Positions 25,649 through 35,668 of a stretch of 64,000 bases of DNA are shown piece by piece (positions within the stretch are counted from its first letter, which is position 1; each line of letters opens with the position of its first letter). The position numbers and the translations under genes were made by a program. The notes below the pieces were generated by a model. It did no database searches. It was not told the origin of the DNA and worked only from the letters and a program-made list of their open reading frames with translations. This DNA is from Methylobacterium phyllostachyos (lineage in GTDB: Bacteria > Pseudomonadota > Alphaproteobacteria > Rhizobiales > Beijerinckiaceae), in NCBI RefSeq assembly GCF_900103445.1, contig NZ_FNHS01000001.1, positions 310,001 to 374,000 of the forward strand. The letters are read 5' to 3'.

Positions 25649-26626
25649 ATGAAGATTCTTATCCCGGCCGTGATCGGCCTCGGCCTCGTTGCGTCGTCAG
25701 CGCAGGCCCACGCGGTGCTGGAGCGCAAGCAGGCGAGCCCCGGCTCGACCTATCGCGGCGTCGTCCAGATCATGCACGGCTGCGACGGCAAGCCGACCAC
25801 CAAGGTCAGCGTCAGCATCCCGGAGGGGCTGATCGGCGCCAAGCCGATGCCGAAGCCCGGCTGGACCCTGGCGATGACCCGTGGCGCCTATGCCAAGACC
25901 TACACGACCCATCACGGCACCGCCTCGGAGGGCGTGACGTCGATCACGTGGAGCGGCGGCTCCCTGCCGGACGACGAGGTCGACGAGTTCACCTTCCTGG
26001 CGCAGGTGGCCGACACGTTCGAGCCCGGCGCGACGGTCTACGTGCCGGTGCAGCAGGATTGCACGGAGGGCAGCCATTCCTGGTCCGACATCCCGAAGCC
26101 CGGACAGGACGCCCATGACCTGAAGGCCGCGGCGCCCGCCTTCCGGGTCGTCCAGGCCGCCCAGACGGGCGGTGCGATGGCGGCCCAGGCGGCGCCCGCG
26201 AAGGCGGCCTCGGTCAAGGCCGGCGACCTGACCATCGAGACGCCGTGGCTGCGCGCCACGCCGAACGGCGCCAAGGTGGCGGGCGGCTACGTGCGGATCA
26301 CCAACACCGGCAGCACGCCGGACGTGCTGACCGGGGCCGCGGTGCCCTTCGCCACGTCGGGCGACATCCACTCCATGTCGATGGAGGGTGGGGTCATGAA
26401 GATGGCGCCGGTCACCGAGGGCCTGACCATCAAGCCCGGGGAGACCGTCGAGCTGAAGCCCGGCGGCTACCACCTGATGTTCGAGGGGCTGACCGGCGCG
26501 CCGAAGGCCGGCGAGACCGTCGCGGGGACGCTCACCTTCCAGCGGGCCGGCACCGTGCCGGTGACCTTCTCGGTCGCGCCGATCGGAGCCTCCGCCCCCG
26601 GCGGCCAGCACCAGCATCAGCACTAG
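25649..26626 (+). CDS. YcnI-like (DUF1775) / PCu(A)C fusion, periplasmic copper protein
   Basis: 325 residues. Signal peptide cleaved after SAQA, leaving His21 as the mature N-terminus (HAVLERKQ), as expected for YcnI-type Cu(II) binding. The DUF1775 domain runs to about 165. After an Ala-rich linker, a PCu(A)C domain (about 195-315) carries H241-x10-M252-x22-H275-x-M277, close to the H(M)x10Mx21HxM copper(I) signature. The protein ends in HQHQH. The fusion puts a Cu(II) site and a Cu(I) site in one chain, suggesting copper capture and hand-over, for example to cytochrome oxidase. Between two DUF2946-like genes. Confidence 0.85.
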   Translation: MKILIPAVIGLGLVASSAQAHAVLERKQASPGSTYRGVVQIMHGCDGKPTTKVSVSIPEGLIGAKPMPKPGWTLAMTRGAYAKTYTTHHGTASEGVTSITWSGGSLPDDEVDEFTFLAQVADTFEPGATVYVPVQQDCTEGSHSWSDIPKPGQDAHDLKAAAPAFRVVQAAQTGGAMAAQAAPAKAASVKAGDLTIETPWLRATPNGAKVAGGYVRITNTGSTPDVLTGAAVPFATSGDIHSMSMEGGVMKMAPVTEGLTIKPGETVELKPGGYHLMFEGLTGAPKAGETVAGTLTFQRAGTVPVTFSVAPIGASAPGGQHQHQH

Positions 26627-26674
26627 CGTCCGGGCAGGAGCAGCGCACCGAGAACGAGCGGTCACGAGCGCCCC

Positions 26675-27094
26675 ATGGCGTGCGCCCGACTCTACGGCAC
26701 CTGGACCGGACCAGGGGGCCGCCGCCCCCGGCTGAGGCCGGCCGGGCGCCGGCTCCTCGCGCTCCTCGTCCTGTACGCCCTCACGCTTCAGAGCGTCCTC
26801 GGCGGCCTCGCCATGGCCGCCGCGGCGGGGCCGGAGCATGTCCTGTGCCTGGCCGGCGGCCCCATCGACAGGTCGGCGCCGGACGATCCGCATCACCCGG
26901 CCCACGCCCCGATGGCGTGCTGCCTCGCGTGCCATGTCGCCGCCCCGACCGCCCTCCCCGCCCCCGCGCCGGCTGAAGCCGTGCCGGCCCTGTACCCGGT
27001 CGCGCTCATCCGGGCGCGGCCGGCGCGCACCGCCCTTCCGCGGGCGCCCCCCGCGGCGGGTTCCCGCGCCCGAGCCCCGCCCCCCGTCGTCTGA
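26675..27094 (+). CDS. DUF2946-like small metal-locus protein (second copy)
   Basis: 139 residues. A helix near 30-52 (LLALLVLYALTLQSVLGGL) parallels the one in the gene at 25219. It is followed by DDPHHPAHAPMACCLACH, a dense His/Cys motif typical of DUF2946, and an Ala/Pro tail. Likely a membrane-anchored metal-binding partner of the adjacent copper protein. The pair appears to be an old duplication with little identity left outside the helix. Confidence 0.62.
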   Translation: MACARLYGTWTGPGGRRPRLRPAGRRLLALLVLYALTLQSVLGGLAMAAAAGPEHVLCLAGGPIDRSAPDDPHHPAHAPMACCLACHVAAPTALPAPAPAEAVPALYPVALIRARPARTALPRAPPAAGSRARAPPPVV

Positions 27095-27135
27095 CCCGAT
27101 CGCCCTCCCCGATCCTCAGACACGGACACGCCATC

Positions 27136-29268
27136 ATGCCCCGCCTTTCCCGGGCCGGCCGCCGCGCCGCCCTGTCGCTTTTCGCCTGCGCGACGCCATC
27201 GGCCGCCCTGGCCCAGGACCCCGCCGTCACCCTCCCGGAACTCAGTGTCGTCGGCGATGCCACGCCCACCGGCCCCCTGCCTGGAGAGGCGCGCGGCTCG
27301 CTCTCGGTTCCGAGCGTCGATCGCCAGCGCGCCACACTCTACCAGACCGTCGGATCGGTCGCCTTCGTGGACGCCGCGACGCTTCAGGACCGCTACGCCA
27401 ACACGATCCGCGACGTGCTCAAGGACGTGCCGGGCGTCTACGTGCAGGAGCGCTACGGCCAGGAACTGCGCCTGTCGGTGCGCGGCTCAGGGATCGCCCG
27501 CGGCTACCACCTGCGCGGGCTCGAGATCCTGCAGGACGGCATCCCGTTCAACCTCGCGGACGGGAGCGGCGACTTCTACCAGATCGACCCGCTCGCCCTG
27601 CGCGCGGTGGAGGTCTACAAGGGCGGGAACGCCCTCACTTTCGGGGCGACGACGCTCGGCGGCGCGATCAACTTCGTCACGCCGACCGCCTACACGGCCA
27701 TCGCGCCCAACATCCTGCGCATCGACGGCGGCAGCTTCGGCACGATCCGCGAGCAGGCGCAGATGTCCCGCATCGACGGGCCGCTCGACGTGCTGGTCAA
27801 CGCGACCTTGACCAATGCCGAAGGCTTCCGCGCCCACGAGGTGCAGGCGACCAAGAATTTCAACGCCACGATCGGCTACCGGATCGCGCCCGATATCGAG
27901 ACGCGCTTCTATCTCGGCACCTATCTCACCGACCAGAAGCTGCCGGGCAGCCTGACCCTCGGCCAGAGCCTGACCACGCCGACGCTGGCCAATCCCACGG
28001 CGATCACCGGCAACCAGTCGCGCAAGGTCGAGACGGAGCGGATCGCCAACCGCACCTCCTTCCTGCTCGATGTCGGCAAGCTCGACGTGGACAGCTGGGC
28101 GATCCACAAGAGCCTCTACCACCCGATCTTCCAGGCGATCGATCAGGACGGCTGGACCTACGGGATCAGCCCGCACTGGGCCGGCACCTTCGATCTCGGC
28201 GGGTTCCGCGACGACGTGGTGCTGGGCCTGCGCGCCTTCGCGGGCCAGAATTCGGCGCTTCAGTTCGTCAATATCCGCGGCCAGCGGGGCGCGCAGACGC
28301 TGAACGCCCTTCAGAGCGCATCGAACTACGAGGCCTATGGCGAGAACCGGTTCTGGTTCCTGCCGGACGTGGCGCTGATGACCGGCGCCAAGGCGTTCTC
28401 GTCGAACCGCACCTACAGCGACAAGGGGGGCCTGCCCGGGGATGTGACCCTGCGCTTCGCCGAGCAGACCTATGCTGGCATCAACCCGAAAGTCGGCCTG
28501 CTTTGGCAGCCGCTCCCCACGGTGCAGGTCTTCGGCGACATCACCCGGTCCCGGGACGTGCCCGATTTCGGGGACCTCGTGCAGCAGAACCTGTTGAACA
28601 CCACCTTCGTGCCGCTCCGGGCGCAGCGCGCCTGGACCTACGAGGCGGGTGCCCGCGGCCGGATCGACCGCCTCGCCTTCGACGTGACGTTCTACCGGTC
28701 GGATCTCCGCGACGAACTCATCAATTTCTCGACCAATCCCGGCCTCAACATCCCGGCCGCAACCTTCAACACGCCGCGCTCGATCCATCAGGGCGTCGAG
28801 GCGGCCGTGACCCTCGACTTCGCCGGCGATCTCATCGGCGCCGGTGACGCCCTGAGCCTGACGCAGATCTGGACTCACAACGACTTCCGGTTCGTGCGCG
28901 ACCCGGTCTTCGGCAACGACCGCATCGCCGGCATCCCCACGGACGTGCTGCGCACGGTGCTGAGCTACCGCCATCCGAGTGGCTTCCACATCGCCCCGGC
29001 GGTGGATTGGGTGCCCGAGGGTGCCTTCGCCGACCACGCCAACACCCTGCGGGTGCCGGGCTACGCGCTGCTCGGGGTCGAGGCCGGGATCGACTTCTCC
29101 AACGGAATCGCCCTGTTCGTGGATGCCCGTAATCTCACGGATGCGCGTTACGTGTCGGACATCGCCGTGGTGGCGAACGCCCGGGCGGCGGGCGGCGCGG
29201 CGGCTCTGGCGGCGTTCTATCCGGGGACGGGCCGCAGCATCTTCGCAGGCGTGCGCGCAGCGTTCTGA
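27136..29268 (+). CDS. TonB-dependent outer-membrane receptor of the copper locus
   Basis: 710 residues. Signal peptide to about 26 (ALAQD), a TonB-box-like PELSVVGDA, then the plug (VLKDVPGVYVQERYG, SVRGSGIARGYHLRGLEILQDGIPF, GALTFGATTLGGAINFV). The rest alternates as a beta barrel and ends in Phe, the outer-membrane insertion signal. The plug resembles FecA/OprC-like receptors. It follows the YcnI-PCuAC and DUF2946-like genes in the same direction, so a copper complex is the most likely cargo; ferric chelates or cobalamin cannot be excluded. Confidence 0.9.
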   Translation: MPRLSRAGRRAALSLFACATPSAALAQDPAVTLPELSVVGDATPTGPLPGEARGSLSVPSVDRQRATLYQTVGSVAFVDAATLQDRYANTIRDVLKDVPGVYVQERYGQELRLSVRGSGIARGYHLRGLEILQDGIPFNLADGSGDFYQIDPLALRAVEVYKGGNALTFGATTLGGAINFVTPTAYTAIAPNILRIDGGSFGTIREQAQMSRIDGPLDVLVNATLTNAEGFRAHEVQATKNFNATIGYRIAPDIETRFYLGTYLTDQKLPGSLTLGQSLTTPTLANPTAITGNQSRKVETERIANRTSFLLDVGKLDVDSWAIHKSLYHPIFQAIDQDGWTYGISPHWAGTFDLGGFRDDVVLGLRAFAGQNSALQFVNIRGQRGAQTLNALQSASNYEAYGENRFWFLPDVALMTGAKAFSSNRTYSDKGGLPGDVTLRFAEQTYAGINPKVGLLWQPLPTVQVFGDITRSRDVPDFGDLVQQNLLNTTFVPLRAQRAWTYEAGARGRIDRLAFDVTFYRSDLRDELINFSTNPGLNIPAATFNTPRSIHQGVEAAVTLDFAGDLIGAGDALSLTQIWTHNDFRFVRDPVFGNDRIAGIPTDVLRTVLSYRHPSGFHIAPAVDWVPEGAFADHANTLRVPGYALLGVEAGIDFSNGIALFVDARNLTDARYVSDIAVVANARAAGGAAALAAFYPGTGRSIFAGVRAAF

Positions 29269-29510
29269 GCGCTGTCGCCCCAGTCACCTCAGGGGTGCGC
29301 CCGATCGCCCTGTGATCGGGCCCCGCTCCAAGCACTGGCATCCGCGCGCGAAGGACTTATCTCCAGATTCGGCGATCCATTAAGGTTAAGAATGGGTGAA
29401 GCGTGATGCCCCCTTCGATCGGCGCTAGGATTGCAGCGTCGTCGGACAGCAGGGGCGATATGTCCCAAATCCGGACGGACTGGACCGTCGGACGGCGCGG
29501 GAGAGGCAGG

Positions 29511-30041
29511 ATGAACGGCTTCGAGGTCACGTTCCGGGACGATCAGGACTGGGTCGATTTCGGCAAGTCTTACGTCAACTCGGAAGCGTTCAAGGCCCTG
29601 TTCCGCGAGGGAATGTTGCTCGTGGAGGAGACCGCCGCCTATCTCGACGGCGAGGGACGCGACGAATCGCGCCTGATCTCGCGCGACGCGACGCTGAGCT
29701 ACGCGGCTGAGAGCATGCGGCTCACCACGCTGCTGATGCAGGTTGCCTCCTGGCTGCTGGTGCAGCGCGCGGTCGCCGAGGGGGAGATGACTCCGGCCGA
29801 GGCTCTGCTCGAGAAGCACCGGGTCAAGCTCGGCGCCAGCGAGCCGCCGAAGCCCAAGGACTTCAACCAGCTGCCGATGCGGCTCCAGCAGCTGATCATG
29901 CGGGCTCGGCGGCTGCACAGCCGTATCCTGCACCTCGATGCCCTGATCACCGAGGATCGGCCGACGCCCGCTCCGGTGGAGAGCCCGGTGGCGGCCCAGC
30001 ACGGCCTGCTGCGCATGGCATTCCGGCTGAGCGAGGGCTAG
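29511..30041 (+). CDS. rcdA: DUF1465 / RcdA-like cell-cycle protein
   Basis: 176 residues from the ATG at 29511, which has GAGAGGCAGG upstream; an in-frame ATG at 29460 is the alternative. The core matches DUF1465/RcdA: SEAFKALFREGMLLVEETAAYLDGEGR, then YAAESMRLTTLLMQVASWLL and RAVAEGEMT. In Caulobacter RcdA is an adaptor that brings substrates such as CtrA to CpdR-primed ClpXP. Residue conservation is strong, so the same role is likely. A TTAA-containing stretch (29380-29389) lies upstream but does not match a full CtrA box. Confidence 0.82.
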   Translation: MNGFEVTFRDDQDWVDFGKSYVNSEAFKALFREGMLLVEETAAYLDGEGRDESRLISRDATLSYAAESMRLTTLLMQVASWLLVQRAVAEGEMTPAEALLEKHRVKLGASEPPKPKDFNQLPMRLQQLIMRARRLHSRILHLDALITEDRPTPAPVESPVAAQHGLLRMAFRLSEG

Positions 30042-30072
30042 CCGCAACGCCTCAGCCCAGGGGCTCCAGCGC

Positions 30073-30855
30073 TCAGAAGGCCGGATACTGGCCGGGGAAT
30101 TGATCCTTCAGGAGTTGGCGGATCGCATCGTTCTGGAAGGCGCGCACCAGCTTCGGCACCCAGGGCGCGTTCCTGTCGGCCGCGCGGACCACGATGAGGT
30201 TGCTGTAGGGATTGTCGACCGCGGATTCGAGCGCGATCGTATCCCGGCCGGGGGTCAGGCCGGCGGCGACGGCATAGTTGGTGTTGATCACCGCAGCGTC
30301 GAGGTCCTCGAGGCTGCGCGGAAGCTGGGCGGCGTCGAGTTCGTGGAGCTTCAGCCGCTTCGGGTTCTCGACCACGTCGAGGACGGTGGGCAGCAGGCCG
30401 ACGCCCTCCTTGAGCCGGACCAGCCCCTGGGCCTGCAGCAGCAGGAGCGCGCGCCCGCCATTGGACGGGTCGTTCGGGATGCCGATCGCTGCGCCGTCCT
30501 TCAGCTCGCCCACGGCCTTCACCCGCTTGGAATACAGGCCGATCGGCGTGACGATCGTCTCGCCCACCGGAACGATGCGGTAACCCCGCATTTTGATCTG
30601 GTTGTCGAGGAAAGGCTTATGCTGGAAGGCGTTGGCGCTGAGGTCGCCGGCCGCCAGGGCCTCGTTCGGCAGCAGGTAGTCGGAGAAGACCACGAGTTCG
30701 ATATCGAGGTCATCGCGAGCCGCAATCTCCTTTGCCTTGGCCCAATGGACCTCGGAATCGCCGCCCATGATGCCGAGCTTGATCTTGTCCCTGGCGAAGG
30801 CAGGGCCGGACACCGTCATCAGGACGGCGAGGGCGAACAGAAGCCATCGGGTCAT
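30073..30855 (-). CDS. MetQ/NlpA-family substrate-binding protein
   Basis: 260 residues. Signal peptide (LLFALAVLMTVSGPAFA) cleaved before RDKIKLG, followed by the NlpA fold with AGDLSANAFQHKPFLD and GAAIGIPNDPSNGGRALLLL. MetQ normally has a lipobox cysteine; here there is none, so it is predicted to be a soluble periplasmic protein. The partner ATPase and permease (metN, metI) are not adjacent. Methionine or a related compound is the expected ligand. Confidence 0.85.
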   Translation of the reverse strand: MTRWLLFALAVLMTVSGPAFARDKIKLGIMGGDSEVHWAKAKEIAARDDLDIELVVFSDYLLPNEALAAGDLSANAFQHKPFLDNQIKMRGYRIVPVGETIVTPIGLYSKRVKAVGELKDGAAIGIPNDPSNGGRALLLLQAQGLVRLKEGVGLLPTVLDVVENPKRLKLHELDAAQLPRSLEDLDAAVINTNYAVAAGLTPGRDTIALESAVDNPYSNLIVVRAADRNAPWVPKLVRAFQNDAIRQLLKDQFPGQYPAF

Positions 30856-31149
30856 CGGATCGGAACCGCTCTCTCATCGTGCCGGGACTCGCGCCGAGCC
30901 GCAGCATCGCGCCACGCTGTCCGCCCGGAACGTCCGGTCGGATCCGCGATGTTTTCAAGATGTCCGGCGCCGCGATCAAGACGTGATCGGGTTCAGCTCC
31001 CCGCCTCGGCACGCCGATCGACGCAAAGTCGGCCCGTCCGAGAATAATCGTCTCCCCTTCGACGGGACGACAACTGGGCCGTCATACGATCGGTCGAGTT
31101 TTTGTCATACAGTTCTGTGGAAAATCCGGCTGCCGGACACCCAAAAGGA
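30856..31149. other. intergenic stretch upstream of the MetQ-like gene
   Basis: Between the start of the MetQ-like gene and the rpmE terminator hairpin, with no supported gene. It must hold the MetQ promoter on the minus strand. The part near 31085-31140 is AT-richer than its surroundings. I looked for a SAM-II-type riboswitch pattern by eye and saw none. Confidence 0.4.
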
Positions 31150-31180
31150 AACGGGCGGCCTCGCTGGGAGGCCGCCCGTT
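31150..31180 (-). terminator. Rho-independent terminator of rpmE
   Basis: A 13-base perfect stem, AACGGGCGGCCTC with GAGGCCGCCCGTT, around GCTGG. On the minus strand it is followed by TCCTTTTGG, a T-rich run. It lies 43 bases past the rpmE stop. Confidence 0.8.
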
Positions 31181-31223
31181 CCAAACCTGTCCGTGCGCGT
31201 GCAGCTGCGCGTGGCGCCGCCGC

Positions 31224-31472
31224 TCAGCGCTTGCCGAGATTGCCGAAGCGCGAGTTGAAGCGCGACACGCGGCCAGCCCGGTCGAGCATCTTCTGCTCGC
31301 CGCCGGTCCAGGCCGGGTGGGTCAGCGGATCGATATCGAGATTGAGGGTGTCGCCCTCCTTCCCGTAGGTCGAGCGGGTCTGATACTCAGTCCCATCGGT
31401 CATCACGACCTTGATGAAGTGGTAATCGGGGTGCTCGGTCCCCTTGGCCTTTGCGGCCGCGTCCTTCGCCAT
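31224..31472 (-). CDS. rpmE: 50S ribosomal protein L31
   Basis: 82 residues. The L31 body is clear ([50 protein letters not shown]). It lacks the zinc-binding CxxC pairs of the C+ form, as is usual in this group. A short lysine- and alanine-rich N-terminal extension precedes the first conserved HPDYH. Confidence 0.96.
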   Translation of the reverse strand: MAKDAAAKAKGTEHPDYHFIKVVMTDGTEYQTRSTYGKEGDTLNLDIDPLTHPAWTGGEQKMLDRAGRVSRFNSRFGNLGKR

Positions 31473-31708
31473 GACCTGTGGTCCCTGTCTGGCACGCCGG
31501 CGGGAAGCGCAGGAGGCGCTGCCCGGCCCGGAATGCGGAAGATGTCACCGGTTGCACCGAACCGTGGGTTCGTGGCAACGGCACGTCCAAGCCGACCGTG
31601 GTGGCGGCCCGCGGCCATTGAACACACGCAATCGGATGAGCGGCGGCGTATACCGCAGGCGCTCCCCGGTCACAAGCGCCGCGGACCGGGAGGAAAGAAT
31701 GAGGCGTG

Positions 31709-33550
<1,842 letters not shown>

Positions 33551-33595
33551 GCTGCGCCCGGGACAGGAATCGCGGCACGGTGTAGACAGGCCGTC

Positions 33596-34618
33596 ATGCC
33601 GACGCTCGACCTCGCCCGCTTCCCGCGCCTGCCGCTGGTGACCCGGCCGACGCCGATCGAACCCCTCGATGGGCTCACCGCCCATCTCGGCGATGCGCTC
33701 AACGGCGTCCGGATCTTCGTTAAGCGCGACGACGTGGCCGGGATCGGCCTCGGCGGCAACAAGCTGCGCAAGCTCGAGTATCTGCTGGGCGCCGCCAAGG
33801 CCGCGGGGGCCGATACGGCGATCACCGTGGGCGGCATCCAGTCGAACCACGCCCGGCTCACCGCGGCGGCGACCGCCCGGGCCGGACTCGCCTGCGAGCT
33901 GTTCCTGACGCGGAGCGTACCGCGCCAGGATCCCGATTATACCGGCAACGGCAACCGCCTGCTCGACGACCTGTTCGGCGCCACGGTCCACGAACTGCCC
34001 GGGGACGCCGATTCCCTCGCGGCCGCCGAAGCGCGGGCGGATGCGCTGCGGGCGCAAGGCCGGACGGTCTACACCTTCCCCTCCGGAGGCTCGAGCCCGA
34101 CCGGTTGCCTCGGCTACGCGAACTGCGCCACCGAGATCCTGGCCCAGACGGAGGCGCTCGGCCTGACCTTCACCCAGATCGTCACCGCCAACGGCAGCGC
34201 CGGCACCCATGCCGGGCTGGTCGCCGGGCTCGCCGCGATGGCGTGCGACCCGCGCCTGGCGAAGTCGTTCGCGGTCCTCGCAGAGGAGCCGCGCGCCCGG
34301 GCGGAGGTTCTGGACAAGGCCAATGCCACGCTGGCGCTGATAGGCACGGAGCGGCGGGTTGGGCCGGAGGACATCAACCTCGACGGCCGCCATCGCGGCC
34401 CTGGCTACGGGATTCCCACCGCCAGCATGCTGGTGGCCGTCCGGCTTATGGCGCGAACCGAGGGCAAGCTCCTCGATCCGGTCTATAGCGGCAAGGCCTT
34501 CGCGGGCCTGCTGCACGATGTCCGGGCCGGGCTCTACCCGGCCGGGTCGTCGGTGCTGTTCCTAATGACTGGCGGCACGCCCGGAATCTTCGCCTACAAG
34601 GACGTGCTGGCCGGCTGA
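33596..34618 (+). CDS. dcyD: D-cysteine desulfhydrase / ACC-deaminase-family PLP enzyme
   Basis: 340 residues. The pyridoxal-phosphate lysine is Lys56 in GGNKLRKLE, preceded by FVKRDD. Further conserved parts are TVGGIQSNHARLTAA, FPSGGSSPTGCLGY, TANGSAGTHAGL and FLMTGGTPGIFAYKD. These fit the DcyD branch, which converts D-cysteine to pyruvate, sulfide and ammonia. ACC deaminase, known in plant-associated methylobacteria, is a close relative and cannot be separated without checking specific residues. Confidence 0.82.
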   Translation: MPTLDLARFPRLPLVTRPTPIEPLDGLTAHLGDALNGVRIFVKRDDVAGIGLGGNKLRKLEYLLGAAKAAGADTAITVGGIQSNHARLTAAATARAGLACELFLTRSVPRQDPDYTGNGNRLLDDLFGATVHELPGDADSLAAAEARADALRAQGRTVYTFPSGGSSPTGCLGYANCATEILAQTEALGLTFTQIVTANGSAGTHAGLVAGLAAMACDPRLAKSFAVLAEEPRARAEVLDKANATLALIGTERRVGPEDINLDGRHRGPGYGIPTASMLVAVRLMARTEGKLLDPVYSGKAFAGLLHDVRAGLYPAGSSVLFLMTGGTPGIFAYKDVLAG

Positions 34619-34654
34619 GCGCGCCGCCGGCCCGCCCCGAATGGACGGCGGCCG

Positions 34655-35668
34655 CTACCGTTCGGTGAGCTTCATCTCGATCCGGCGATTGCGGGCATAG
34701 GCTTCCTCGGTGGTGCCGGCATCGAGGGGCTGGAACTCGCCGAAGGCGCCGGCCAGGAGGTGCTGCGGCGGGATGCCCTTGCCGGCGAGGTACTGCACCA
34801 CCGCGATAGCGCGGGCGGCCGAGAGCGCCCAGTTCGACGGGAATTGCGACGTGCTGATCGGCCTTGCATCCGTGTGGCCGTCAACCCGCAGCACCCAGGG
34901 CAGATCCGAAGGGATCTGCTTGGCGAGGTCCGAGATCGCACCGGCGATCCGGTCGAGTTCCGGACCGGCCTCGGGCTTCAGGGTCGCCGAACCCGCTGGG
35001 AACAGCACCTCCGATTGCAGCACGAACCGGTCCCCGACCACGCGGATATCGGGGCGGTTGCCGAGGATCTGGCGCAGGCGGCCGAAGAAGTCGGAGCGGT
35101 AGCGCGCGAGTTCCTGGACCTTCTGCGCCAGGGCGACGTTCAGGCGGCTGCCGAGTTCGGCGATGCGGGCCTGCGATTCCCGGTCGCGGCTCTCGGAGGC
35201 GGCAAGTGCATCCTCCAGGGCGGCGAGCTGTCGGCGCATGGCGCTGATCTGCTCGTTCAGCTGGTCGATCTGGGACAGAGCCCGCTTGGTGGCGCCGCGC
35301 TCGGATTCGAGCTGCTTGTCGAGGGCGCCGGCGGCACCCTGGCTGACGGTCGCGGCCTCGGATTGGGTCCTCGCCTGATCGCGTTCGGCCTCGACGCCGG
35401 CCAGCGTCGTGCGCAGGTTGCGGACCTCCTCCTCCTGGGTGCGGCGGTTCGAGCGTTCCAGGGCGAGGAGGTCGGTGAGGTCGGCGATCTGGCGATTGAG
35501 CTTGACGAGCGTCTCGTCCCGCCCACTCAGCTCCTGCGACAGGAAGAATTGCCCGACGACGAACACCGTCAGCAGGAACACCACAGCCAACAGGAGCGTC
35601 GCCAGGGCATCGACGTAGCCCGGCCAGACGTTGAGGGTGCGGCGGGACCGCGCCGCCGTGGACGCCAT
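34655..35668 (-). CDS. MotB/ZorB-like peptidoglycan-binding protein with long coiled coil
   Basis: 337 residues from the ATG at 35668, which shares one base with the stop of the upstream channel gene. A single N-terminal helix (about 20-43) has Asp20 in GYVDALATLL, the position of the proton-accepting Asp in MotB. Residues about 50-165 are a charged coiled coil. The C-terminal OmpA-like domain (about 205-330) has VDGHTDARPI and NRRIEMKL and should bind peptidoglycan. With the next gene it forms a MotAB/ZorAB-type stator. Conserved in Rhizobiales outside flagellar loci, as far as I recall. Confidence 0.82.
   Translation of the reverse strand: MASTAARSRRTLNVWPGYVDALATLLLAVVFLLTVFVVGQFFLSQELSGRDETLVKLNRQIADLTDLLALERSNRRTQEEEVRNLRTTLAGVEAERDQARTQSEAATVSQGAAGALDKQLESERGATKRALSQIDQLNEQISAMRRQLAALEDALAASESRDRESQARIAELGSRLNVALAQKVQELARYRSDFFGRLRQILGNRPDIRVVGDRFVLQSEVLFPAGSATLKPEAGPELDRIAGAISDLAKQIPSDLPWVLRVDGHTDARPISTSQFPSNWALSAARAIAVVQYLAGKGIPPQHLLAGAFGEFQPLDAGTTEEAYARNRRIEMKLTER

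Noticed and set aside
29380..29389. TTAAGGTTAA upstream of rcdA, considered as a CtrA box
   Set aside because: The half-sites are 2 bases apart; a CtrA site needs TTAA-N7-TTAA.
30856..31149. SAM-type riboswitch in front of the MetQ-like gene
   Set aside because: No conserved pseudoknot or aptamer core recognised by eye; a covariance search would decide.
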